Positions 1 through 6,082 of a DNA stretch of 9,814 bases are shown here, in pieces; position 1 is the stretch's first letter; the number at the start of each line of letters is the position of its first letter. The stretch lies in NCBI GenBank assembly GCA_028282045.1, contig JANQIS010000248.1, forward strand, positions 1-9,814, in the 5' to 3' direction. Position numbers and translations under genes: made by a program. This DNA comes from Gammaproteobacteria bacterium (GTDB taxonomy: Bacteria > Pseudomonadota > Gammaproteobacteria > Francisellales > CACEW01). Below the pieces are notes generated by a model. It had not been told where the DNA came from and made no database searches. It saw nothing but the letters and a program-made list of their open reading frames with translations.

Positions 1-1038
1 GAAGATAAAGTATTAAGCAGTCGTGAACGCGCCTTAGCACGTGAGAAAGCACTGTATGAGGCGCTATTAATACAATTACAACAACATCTAGGCACACTAC
101 AAATTTGCGCTCAGGCAGTAGCCGTGGTTGATGTACTCCATAGCCTGGCTGAGCGGGCAACCAGCTTAAACTTAACCCCACCGCAAATGGTCAGTGAGCG
201 CTGTATTGACATCCAAGCTGGACGTCATCCGGTCGTAGAATCAGTATTGGAAGATAGCTTTATCCCCAACAACACTAAACTCAATAGTCAGCGCCAACTG
301 CTGATGATTACCGGGCCCAATATGGGTGGCAAGTCTACTTACATGCGCCAAAGCGCACTCATTACCTTGCTGGCCCATACCGGCAGTTATGTGCCCGCTA
401 CTGCAGCCAAAATTGGTCCGGTGGATCGCATTTTTACACGCATCGGTGCAGCAGATGATCTAGCCAGTGGTCGCTCAACTTTTATGGTGGAAATGACCGA
501 AACCGCGCATATTTTGCGCCACGCTACACCCAATAGCCTGGTATTGATGGATGAGGTGGGACGCGGCACCAGCACTTTCGATGGCCTGTCACTGGCCTGG
601 GCTGCAGCATCCTACTTAGTGACTCAATGCCAGGCCATGTGCTTATTTGCCACCCATTATTTTGAATTAACTCAGCTAGTTGATGAGTTTGCTACGGTAC
701 ACAACGTGCATTTAAGCGCGGTAGAACATGGGGATGACATTGTATTTCTGCATGAAGTCAAACAAGGCCCTGCCAGTCAAAGTTACGGTATTCAAGTGGC
801 CAAACTTGCCGGTATTCCTCACCAGGTAATCGAACAGGCTAAAACCTATTTACATCAATTAGAATCCCAGCAGGCCGCTCAGAGTGCTTCCCCACTACAG
901 GCAGATTTGTTTGCGCCGGTTCAAGCCAGTAAAGTCGAGGCGCAGTTGGCACAACTGGATATTGATGAGCTTACTGCCCGCCAGGCATTGGAGATGTTAT
1001 ATCAATTAAAAGGACTGTTAGACCAGGACCCGCTCTAA
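1..1038 (+). CDS. mutS: DNA mismatch repair protein MutS, C-terminal part (5' end outside window)
   Basis: MutS recognises mismatches and small loops in newly replicated DNA and uses ATP to form the sliding clamp that recruits MutL. The frame is open from the first base, so the gene starts upstream; 345 codons are visible against about 850 for the family. The visible part begins in the clamp/lever region (SSRERALAREK) and continues into the ABC-type ATPase. Walker A GPNMGGKST is at nt 313-339, Walker B LVLMDEVGRGTS at about 538-573, and the THYFEL switch segment at about 652-669. The tail has a QADLF pentapeptide at 898-912, a good match to the beta-sliding-clamp binding motif. After it comes the C-terminal oligomerisation segment (DIDELTARQALEMLYQLKGL). 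The TAA stop is at 1036-1038. No clear terminator follows. Its neighbour pyrG appears to have its own promoter. Confidence 0.97.
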   Translation, partial: EDKVLSSRERALAREKALYEALLIQLQQHLGTLQICAQAVAVVDVLHSLAERATSLNLTPPQMVSERCIDIQAGRHPVVESVLEDSFIPNNTKLNSQRQLLMITGPNMGGKSTYMRQSALITLLAHTGSYVPATAAKIGPVDRIFTRIGAADDLASGRSTFMVEMTETAHILRHATPNSLVLMDEVGRGTSTFDGLSLAWAAASYLVTQCQAMCLFATHYFELTQLVDEFATVHNVHLSAVEHGDDIVFLHEVKQGPASQSYGIQVAKLAGIPHQVIEQAKTYLHQLESQQAAQSASPLQADLFAPVQASKVEAQLAQLDIDELTARQALEMLYQLKGLLDQDPL

Positions 1039-1077
1039 CACAGATGAAGCAGCCCTGTTTTAAATACCACTGCCAAG

Positions 1078-1106
1078 TTGTGAGCAGCATAATCTTACTC
1101 TATACT
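1078..1106 (+). promoter_or_regulatory. Probable sigma70 promoter of pyrG
   Basis: TTGTGA (1078-1083, 4/6 to the -35 consensus) and TATACT (1101-1106, 5/6 to the -10 consensus) are separated by exactly 17 nt in the mutS-pyrG gap. The start of transcription would fall at about 1111-1114, giving a leader of about 30 nt before the pyrG ATG. This is a sequence match only. Confidence 0.55.
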
Positions 1107-1112
1107 AAAGAC

Positions 1113-1133
1113 CCATTGTGATTCTCACAGTGG
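1113..1133 (+). promoter_or_regulatory. Hairpin in the pyrG 5' leader
   Basis: The arms CCATTGTGA (1113-1121) and TCACAGTGG (1125-1133) pair over 9 bp with one G-U pair and a 3-nt loop. The hairpin would lie at the very 5' end of an RNA started by the promoter at 1078-1106 and ends 9 nt before the pyrG ATG. There is no good Shine-Dalgarno sequence in front of pyrG; the only weakly purine-rich stretch (AGTGGTAG) is partly inside the right arm. A role in mRNA stability or translation control is inference. Confidence 0.45.
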
Positions 1134-1142
1134 TAGTTCAAT

Positions 1143-2792
1143 ATGACACAACCAACTCGTTTTGTTTTTGTTACCGGTGGCGTGGTTTCGTCGTTAGGTA
1201 AAGGAATTTCTGCTGCCTGTTTAGGCACACTTTTAGAAGCTCGCGGTCTTAAAGTGACCATGATGAAATTGGACCCATACATCAATGTCGACCCAGGCAC
1301 CATGAGCCCATACCAACATGGTGAGGTATTTGTCACTGAAGACGGTGCCGAGACTGACCTGGACCTGGGGCATTACGAGCGTTTTATCCGCACTCGTATG
1401 ACACAAGGTAATAATTTCACTACCGGACGCGTTTATCAAACTGTGATCGATAAAGAGCGCCGTGGTGATTATCTCGGTGCCACCGTACAGGTCATCCCAC
1501 ACATTACCGATGAGATCAAATCACGCATATTGGCTGCCGGTAAAGGCTATGATGTTGCATTGGTTGAGATTGGCGGCACTGTAGGTGACATTGAGTCACT
1601 CCCATTTCTGGAAGCCATCCGCCAACTACGGGTGGAACTCGGTAGCCATAATACCTTATTCCTGCATCTGACATTAGTGCCGTATATTAAAGCCACCGGT
1701 GAGATGAAGACCAAGCCGACCCAACATTCGGTCAAAGAATTACGCTCCATCGGTATTCAACCGGATGTGTTGGTGTGCCGCTCTGAGACAGCGCTATCTG
1801 ATCATGAGTGTAAGAAAATCGCGTTGTTTACCAATGTGGATGTTAATGCTGTGTTCTCAGCGCCAGACGTTGATCATATTTATAAAATTCCTCGTCAATT
1901 TCATGAGCAAGGCTTGGACGTTTGCGTCATCAGTAAGCTCAATCTAGCAGTGAAGTCAGCTAACTTAAGTGAATGGGACCGTGTGGTCGCAGCATTGAAT
2001 CAGTATGAGTGTGAAGTGACCATTGCCATGGTGGGTAAATATGTCGAACTGGCCGATGCCTATAAATCGTTAAATGAGTCGTTATTTCATGCTGGTATCC
2101 ACACTCACACTAAAGTGAAGATTCACTATGTCGATGCTGAGCGTATTGAGCAAGATGATGCTGCAACGCATTTAAGTCAGGTGGATGCTATCCTGGTTCC
2201 TGGTGGATTTGGTGACCGTGGTACAGAAGGCAAAATCCTGGCAGCTCAATATGCCCGAGAACACAAAGTCCCTTATTTAGGTATTTGCTTAGGCATGCAA
2301 TTGGCACTGGTGGAGTTTGCGCGCCACGTGGCTAAGCTTGATAACGCCAATAGCTCTGAGTTTGACAGTAAAACACCTTATCCGGTAGTCGGCCTGATTA
2401 CCGAATGGTTAGATGCCAAAGGCCAAAAAGAAGTGCGTGATCATAATGCTTATCTGGGTGGCACCATGCGTTTGGGTGCGCAGACCTGTCAGCTTCAACC
2501 TGGCTCCAAAGCCGCTGATATTTATGCTGGCAAACACATTAGCGAACGCCATCGTCATCGCTATGAAGTGAATAATCAATACCTCAAACAACTTGAAGAC
2601 GCTGGCCTGGTCGTTGGCGGATGCTCGGTTGACGGCAAGTTGGTTGAAATGATTGAACTACCCGATCACCCTTGGTTTATGGCTTGTCAGTTCCATCCTG
2701 AATTTACTTCCACGCCGCGTGATGGCCATCCACTGTTTAGCAGCTTTGTACGTGCAGCTACCAAACATCAATCAGAGGTAACTTCCACATAA
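1143..2792 (+). CDS. pyrG: CTP synthase (glutamine hydrolysing)
   Basis: This enzyme catalyses the last step of de novo CTP synthesis: UTP is phosphorylated with ATP and aminated with ammonia from glutamine. The length, 549 aa, fits the family (about 545). The N-terminal synthetase domain (about residues 1-270) has the P-loop SSLGKG at 16-21 and the signature LDPYINVDPGTMSP at 43-56, followed by HGEVFVTEDGAETDLDLGHYERF. The C-terminal class I glutamine amidotransferase domain (about 293-540) has the nucleophile Cys382 in GICLGMQ and the His518/Glu520 pair in FHPEF, so the triad is complete. The ATG at 1143 gives the usual N-terminus (RFVFVTGGVVSSLGKG). Ribosome-binding sequence is weak and a hairpin lies just upstream. 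In many gammaproteobacteria kdsA and eno follow pyrG; here a convergent unknown gene lies downstream instead. Confidence 0.98.
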   Translation: MTQPTRFVFVTGGVVSSLGKGISAACLGTLLEARGLKVTMMKLDPYINVDPGTMSPYQHGEVFVTEDGAETDLDLGHYERFIRTRMTQGNNFTTGRVYQTVIDKERRGDYLGATVQVIPHITDEIKSRILAAGKGYDVALVEIGGTVGDIESLPFLEAIRQLRVELGSHNTLFLHLTLVPYIKATGEMKTKPTQHSVKELRSIGIQPDVLVCRSETALSDHECKKIALFTNVDVNAVFSAPDVDHIYKIPRQFHEQGLDVCVISKLNLAVKSANLSEWDRVVAALNQYECEVTIAMVGKYVELADAYKSLNESLFHAGIHTHTKVKIHYVDAERIEQDDAATHLSQVDAILVPGGFGDRGTEGKILAAQYAREHKVPYLGICLGMQLALVEFARHVAKLDNANSSEFDSKTPYPVVGLITEWLDAKGQKEVRDHNAYLGGTMRLGAQTCQLQPGSKAADIYAGKHISERHRHRYEVNNQYLKQLEDAGLVVGGCSVDGKLVEMIELPDHPWFMACQFHPEFTSTPRDGHPLFSSFVRAATKHQSEVTST

Positions 2793-2810
2793 TAGCTTGG
2801 GCGCTATTTT
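2791..2810 (+). terminator. Possible weak terminator after pyrG
   Basis: AATAGC (2791-2796) and GCTATT (2803-2808) form a 6-bp stem with a 6-nt loop that overlaps the pyrG stop codon. The stem runs into TTTT and then a T-rich stretch. The stem is short and A/T-rich, so termination would be weak. It sits in the 52-nt gap between two convergent genes. Confidence 0.35.
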
Positions 2811-2844
2811 GACATCTTTATCTTAACGTATTGCATTACAGTTT

Positions 2845-3237
2845 TTATACTGGGCCTGTTGGTGTTGAGTCGATACTGGTATTGTTACATGCCTGTTTAG
2901 GCGATGAATCCTTTAACATTTCATCAAAAAAAGCGGTAGCTGATTGTTCTCCAACAGGCCCATTGTATAATTTTTGTGTCCAGACATCCCTGGAGGTTAA
3001 TAACTTGACTGTTGATCCTTTAATTTTTTGCAGCTCTGCTAACAGCAGTTCTTTAAACGTTTCAGGGCTTTTACCAATATAATCCTTGTCCTTATTGGTT
3101 ACTGTTTTGATGGCTGTTGCTAAATGATCCGGTATTACATAAACCCGATCTTGAAGACAAATCTTTTGTCCGGCAAAGCCTAAAGAAAGCCACTGATTAT
3201 GAACCTTTTCTGTTGCCTTTAAAGTCAGGTCAGCCAA
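2845..3237 (-). CDS. Unknown protein, C-terminal part of a probably frameshifted gene
   Basis: I do not recognise this family. The only usual start in the frame is a TTG at 3235-3237 (130 codons), and it lacks a proper ribosome-binding site. The frame is open further upstream, back to 3303, with plausible coding sequence (GVPLETNQEQIINTHKNRWW) but no ATG, GTG or TTG. That favours this being the 3' half of the gene whose 5' half is at 3285-3830, read through a -1 shift (or one missing A) at the A run 3298-3302. The joined protein would be about 328 aa. The predicted product is soluble, without signal peptide or membrane segment, and ends in PTGPV. Its last third lies between the arms of a 12-bp inverted repeat. 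The TAA stop at 2845-2847 converges on pyrG with a 52-nt gap. Confidence 0.5.
   Translation of the reverse strand: MADLTLKATEKVHNQWLSLGFAGQKICLQDRVYVIPDHLATAIKTVTNKDKDYIGKSPETFKELLLAELQKIKGSTVKLLTSRDVWTQKLYNGPVGEQSATAFFDEMLKDSSPKQACNNTSIDSTPTGPV
2851..2962. repeat. 12-bp perfect inverted repeat flanking 88 bp in the orphan gene
   Basis: TGGGCCTGTTGG (2851-2862) and CCAACAGGCCCA (2951-2962) are exact reverse complements. Matching continues outward with TTATAC (2845-2850) against GTATAA (2965-2970) if two extra bases on the right side are skipped. The enclosed 88 bp are open on both strands in the relevant frames. No recombinase gene is nearby in this window. Confidence 0.8.
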
Positions 3238-3284
3238 CCACCATCGATTCTTATGCGTGTTAATGATTTGCTCTTGGTTTGTTT

Positions 3285-3830
3285 CTAAAGGTACTCCTTT
3301 TTCTTACAGCCATGCTCAGCAGCAACAGCCGGCAATGAGACATTCGATACTGTTTGGTTGAGTAAATCCACACCTAATGCGGATAAACCTGCCAGTTTAC
3401 CAGCACTATCTTCTTCAATGGCTTTTGAAATAGCTGTTGCAATAGGTGCCCCAATAAACGGAATAGAGGTTTTTCCCCCAACAACTGGCCAAAAGTCATC
3501 CCACAATACTAAAAATGAACAGTCACTAGCCGTAAGTTCGGTCTGCCCTCCCTCACTGACATGCTTTTTTTCGGCAAGCTTTTGATACGCCTCAATGCTT
3601 AAAGGAAAAAACCTGTCTTTCCTGGTCTCCGGACATTCGCCAAGCTGGAAAAAGGCTTCCTTTTGTACCACATTGACACGATAAGCTATCCGGTTACGCT
3701 CCACCACAGTTGCTATCGCGTAGATTTGCACTTGATCCGGTGTTAAGTTTTCTTCAGCGGAGATAAAACAGCTAAATCTCAACGCATCTGTTGCTGAAGT
3801 GCTAGTCTGCTCTTGTGTAAGTCCATTCAT
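3285..3830 (-). CDS. Unknown protein, N-terminal part of a probably frameshifted gene
   Basis: This is a 181-aa frame starting at ATG 3828-3830, with a weak AGAGG just upstream. I recognise no domain. There is no signal peptide. The first half looks like a mixed alpha/beta soluble domain with a charged stretch (ECPETRKDR, about 65-73). About residues 107-155 form a tryptophan-containing segment (LWDDFW) followed by a glycine/alanine-rich, mildly hydrophobic helix-like stretch (IPFIGAPIATAISKAI) that is too polar to be called a membrane span. It ends in GCKKKEYL just after the A5 run at 3298-3302. Reading on in the -1 frame gives GCKKKGVPLETNQ and continues to 2845, so the gene is probably interrupted by a one-base deletion, a sequencing error or ribosomal frameshifting. 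It lies 183 nt downstream of tsf on the same strand, where pyrH would be expected in many relatives. Confidence 0.6.
   Translation of the reverse strand: MNGLTQEQTSTSATDALRFSCFISAEENLTPDQVQIYAIATVVERNRIAYRVNVVQKEAFFQLGECPETRKDRFFPLSIEAYQKLAEKKHVSEGGQTELTASDCSFLVLWDDFWPVVGGKTSIPFIGAPIATAISKAIEEDSAGKLAGLSALGVDLLNQTVSNVSLPAVAAEHGCKKKEYL
3298..3302 (-). other. Probable frameshift site (A5 run) joining two halves of an orphan gene
   Basis: On the coding strand the sequence is TGT AAG AAA AAG GAG. Slipping back one base after the second AAG, or adding one A, changes the reading from CKKKEYL-stop to CKKKGVPLETNQ and opens the downstream frame to 2845. The G AAA AAG heptamer resembles, but does not equal, the efficient A AAA AAG slip site. 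An AAGGAG sequence overlaps it (3294-3299), but no start codon follows at a useful distance in the second frame. No strong downstream stem is evident. Confidence 0.5.
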
Positions 3831-3852
3831 CGCCTCTCACATCCTGTGTCAT

Positions 3853-3882
3853 ACTATAGCTGCTCCACTGATATTGGATCAG
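3853..3882 (-). promoter_or_regulatory. Weak candidate promoter for the orphan gene
   Basis: On the - strand TATAGT (3858-3853, 5/6 to the -10 consensus) lies about 22 nt upstream of the ATG at 3830. No convincing -35 hexamer is found at 16-18 nt (best 3/6, CTGATC at 3882-3877). The gene could equally be read by transcription continuing from tsf. Confidence 0.22.
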
Positions 3883-3971
3883 CCCTATTTGGCATTAACT
3901 CATCATTGTATATGCGTTACTGTCCTGCAATAGTCATATGCCCTTGCATGATAGCGAAATTGTACCTACGT

Positions 3972-4011
3972 TTGCTTATACAAACTGGGAGACGGTGATA
4001 GTGATAAGCAA
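3972..4011 (-). terminator. Inverted repeat immediately after tsf, possible RNA 3' end or processing hairpin
   Basis: TTGCTTAT (3972-3979) and ATAAGCAA (4004-4011) form a perfect 8-bp stem with a 24-nt loop, starting 2 nt past the tsf stop codon. No run of U's follows on the - strand, so it is not a canonical intrinsic terminator. It may stabilise the tsf mRNA 3' end. Confidence 0.3.
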
Positions 4012-4013
4012 TC

Positions 4014-4892
4014 TTAGACCGACTTCGCTTGCTGCATCACTTCAGTGGCAAAGTCTACTTCTTCTTTCTCAATACCCTCGCCGACGACAAAACGAATAAA
4101 ACGTTTCACTTCGGCATTGTGCGATTTAACCAGATCGGCAACTTTGGTATTGGGGTCTTTAACAAACGGCTGCCCCATCAAGCTGACTTCATCCAGGAAT
4201 TTACGCAAGCGCCCTTGAATCATTTTCTCAATGATTTCCATTGGCTTACCACTCTCTTGCGCCTGGGCAATAAAGATTTCTTTTTCTTTAGCCACCACGG
4301 CTTCAGGCACATCATTTTGGCTGACGACAATCGGGCTGCTTGCCGCTACGTGCATCGCCAAATCTTTAGCCAATTCTTGATTACCTGGATTAAGCTCAAC
4401 CAATACACCAATACGCCCACCATGCACATAGGCACCCAAATTACCTGAAGTCTCGATCAGCTCAATACGACGTACATTAATATTCTCACCGATCTTATGA
4501 ATCAGTGCACGACGTGCTTCATCAACAGTCCGATCACCCAGTGACAAACTGTTTAATGTTTCAATGTCACCAACATTGTGGACCAATGCAGCATCAGATA
4601 CTTCATCAACAAAACGTTGGAAATTCTCATCACGCGCCACAAAATCAGTTTCACTGTTCACTTCAAGGATAATCGCCTTGTGATGGTCAGCAGAGACTTT
4701 AACAATAATCACGCCTTCGGCAGCGATACGGCCAGCTTTCTTATCGGCTTTAGCCTGACCTGCTTTACGCATTTCTTCAATTGCCGTTTCGATATCACCA
4801 TTGGCCGCAACCAAAGCTTTTTTGCATTCCATCATGCCAGCGCCGGTTCTCTCACGTAATTCTTTAACCAGTGATGCACTAATATTTGCCAT
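4014..4892 (-). CDS. tsf: Translation elongation factor Ts
   Basis: EF-Ts is the cytoplasmic guanine-nucleotide exchange factor that releases GDP from EF-Tu. The 292-aa length fits the family (E. coli 283). The N-terminal UBA-like module (about 1-55) carries RTGAGMMECKKAL at 15-27. The core begins with the EF-Tu-contacting motif TDFVARDENF at 82-91, where the TDFV segment inserts near the EF-Tu nucleotide site. A coiled-coil-like hairpin (about residues 185-230) and a complete C-terminus follow (stop TAA at 4014-4016). The ATG at 4890-4892 has AGAGGT (4901-4906) 8 nt upstream. It lies 68 nt downstream of rpsB in the classic S2/EF-Ts operon. pyrH and frr, which follow tsf in many bacteria, are not here. 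Confidence 0.98.
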   Translation of the reverse strand: MANISASLVKELRERTGAGMMECKKALVAANGDIETAIEEMRKAGQAKADKKAGRIAAEGVIIVKVSADHHKAIILEVNSETDFVARDENFQRFVDEVSDAALVHNVGDIETLNSLSLGDRTVDEARRALIHKIGENINVRRIELIETSGNLGAYVHGGRIGVLVELNPGNQELAKDLAMHVAASSPIVVSQNDVPEAVVAKEKEIFIAQAQESGKPMEIIEKMIQGRLRKFLDEVSLMGQPFVKDPNTKVADLVKSHNAEVKRFIRFVVGEGIEKEEVDFATEVMQQAKSV

Positions 4893-4919
4893 TTTTAAAT
4901 ACCTCTTATCAATAAAGCA

Positions 4920-4941
4920 CCCTTACCATATTTGATAAGGG
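4920..4941 (-). promoter_or_regulatory. Hairpin between rpsB and tsf
   Basis: CCCTTA (4920-4925) and TAAGGG (4936-4941) pair over 6 bp with a 10-nt loop in the 68-nt rpsB-tsf gap, ending just upstream of the tsf ribosome-binding site. There is no following U run. It could reduce read-through or protect the mRNA, adjusting the S2:EF-Ts ratio; this role is inference. Confidence 0.35.
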
Positions 4942-4960
4942 CCTGGGAGATGTTTTTGAT

Positions 4961-6082
4961 TTACTCTGCCTTTGTTTCCTCTGCTTTATCATCTGCAGCT
5001 TTCTTAGCGGCAGGTTTTTTAGCAGTGGTTTCCTTGGCTGCAGGTTTATCCTCACTGGCCTTCTTAGTAGTCGTTTTTTTAGTGGCCGGTTTATCTGTTG
5101 CGTCAGTTTTTTCCACAGCAGCTTTTTTAGCCGCAGCAGGCTTCTGTGCTTCGTCTGTCTTTTTAGCCGCAGTTTTCTTCGCCGTTACTTTTTTCTCAGC
5201 AGGTTTCTTCTCTTCTACTGTTACCGGCTTGGCTTGAGACTCAGCTTTTTGCTCAGCGGCCGGTTTCTCAGAGGCAGGCGGTTCTTCGGCTGGTTTTTCT
5301 TCGACCTGCGAAGTTGTTTTCTTTACGGTCACTTTTTTCTTGGGCTTTTCAATAACTTCCTCAGTCACTTCAATAATTTCTTCTTCGCTACCAGTTTGAT
5401 TGGCTGCTTTAGCATCTAAAATAGCATCAACAATGCCCTTTAAATAAAAACTAATTGCGCGGGTCGCATCATCGTTACCCGGAATTACATAGTCCACGCC
5501 ATCAGGGTCGCTATTAGTATCAACAATTGCAACCACAGGAATACTCAAGCGACGTGCTTCGGTAATAGCAATACTTTCTTCTTTAGCATCGATAACAAAT
5601 AAGGCGTCCGGTAAGCCGCCCATCTCTTTAATACCACCAAAGCTGCGCTCCAATTTTGCAATTTCACGCTCACGCTTGAGCGCTTCTTTTTTAATCACAC
5701 GCTCCAGCATGCCTTCATCACACATTTTTTCATAATCACGCAAGCGTTTGATTGATTGTCGCACCGTTTTATAGTTGGTTAACATACCGCCTAACCAGCG
5801 ATGATTAACATAGGGCATGCCGGCACGAGCAGCTTCTTGGGCAACCACTTGTTGTGCAGAACGTTTGGTTCCGACAAATAATATTTTACCGCCTTTGGCA
5901 GCAATACTGGCAAGATAATTGACCGCATCTTGATACAACGGCAAGGTTTTTTCTAGATTGATAATATGAATTTTATGACGTTCCCCAAAAATGTACTCGG
6001 CCATTTTAGGGTTCCAAAAGCGAGTCTGGTGGCCAAAATGCACACCAGCCTGCAACATTTCACGCATGGTTGCTTGCGACAT
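4961..6082 (-). CDS. rpsB: 30S ribosomal protein S2 with a long lysine/alanine-rich C-terminal tail
   Basis: S2 is a small-subunit protein on the solvent side near the head-body junction and is needed for binding of S1 in gammaproteobacteria. Residues 1 to about 228 are a normal S2: MREMLQAGVHFGHQTRFWNPKM (6-27), INLEKTLPLY (41-50), VNHRWLGGMLTNYKTVRQSI (92-111), GGLPDALFVID (155-165) and VDTNSDPDGVDYVIPGNDDA (187-206). The protein is 373 aa against about 241 in E. coli. The extra 140 or so residues start with an acidic patch (SEEEIIEVTEE, 232-242) and continue as a low-complexity K/A/P/T/E tail with repeated KPAAKK, KPATKK and AKKT units, resembling histone-H1-like tails. The frame is intact, so the tail belongs to the protein. 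ATG at 6080-6082 has AAGGAG (6089-6094) 6 nt upstream. It is first gene of the operon with tsf and divergent from map. Confidence 0.97.
   Translation of the reverse strand: MSQATMREMLQAGVHFGHQTRFWNPKMAEYIFGERHKIHIINLEKTLPLYQDAVNYLASIAAKGGKILFVGTKRSAQQVVAQEAARAGMPYVNHRWLGGMLTNYKTVRQSIKRLRDYEKMCDEGMLERVIKKEALKREREIAKLERSFGGIKEMGGLPDALFVIDAKEESIAITEARRLSIPVVAIVDTNSDPDGVDYVIPGNDDATRAISFYLKGIVDAILDAKAANQTGSEEEIIEVTEEVIEKPKKKVTVKKTTSQVEEKPAEEPPASEKPAAEQKAESQAKPVTVEEKKPAEKKVTAKKTAAKKTDEAQKPAAAKKAAVEKTDATDKPATKKTTTKKASEDKPAAKETTAKKPAAKKAADDKAEETKAE

Noticed and set aside
1117..1129. CRP-like site TGTGA-N3-TCACA upstream of pyrG
   Set aside because: The CRP half-sites need a 6-bp spacer; here it is 3 bp, and the match is fully explained by the hairpin.
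2831..3082. + strand 83-codon frame downstream of pyrG
   Set aside because: It is antisense to the orphan gene with no ribosome-binding site. It is mentioned only because part of it would be read in the gene's frame if the inverted-repeat segment flipped.
3294..3303. Independent translation start of the second orphan frame at the AAGGAG sequence
   Set aside because: AAGGAG is a good ribosome-binding sequence, but no ATG, GTG or TTG follows in that frame until 3237, which is far too distant.
3285..3830. Toxin/antitoxin, effector or phage gene assignment for the orphan gene
   Set aside because: No recognisable motif, signal sequence or neighbouring partner supports any such call.
3813..3998. 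61-codon + strand frame covering the gap between the orphan gene and tsf
   Set aside because: It has no ribosome-binding site, antisense overlap with the orphan gene start, and a Cys/Tyr/Ile-rich composition without protein-like character.
4932..5237. + strand frame of 101 codons opposite the rpsB tail, appearing as a hydrophobic A/F/L/V-rich membrane protein
   Set aside because: It is the mirror of the lysine/alanine-rich tail codons of rpsB (AAG/GCA read in reverse give CTT/TGC), not an independent gene.
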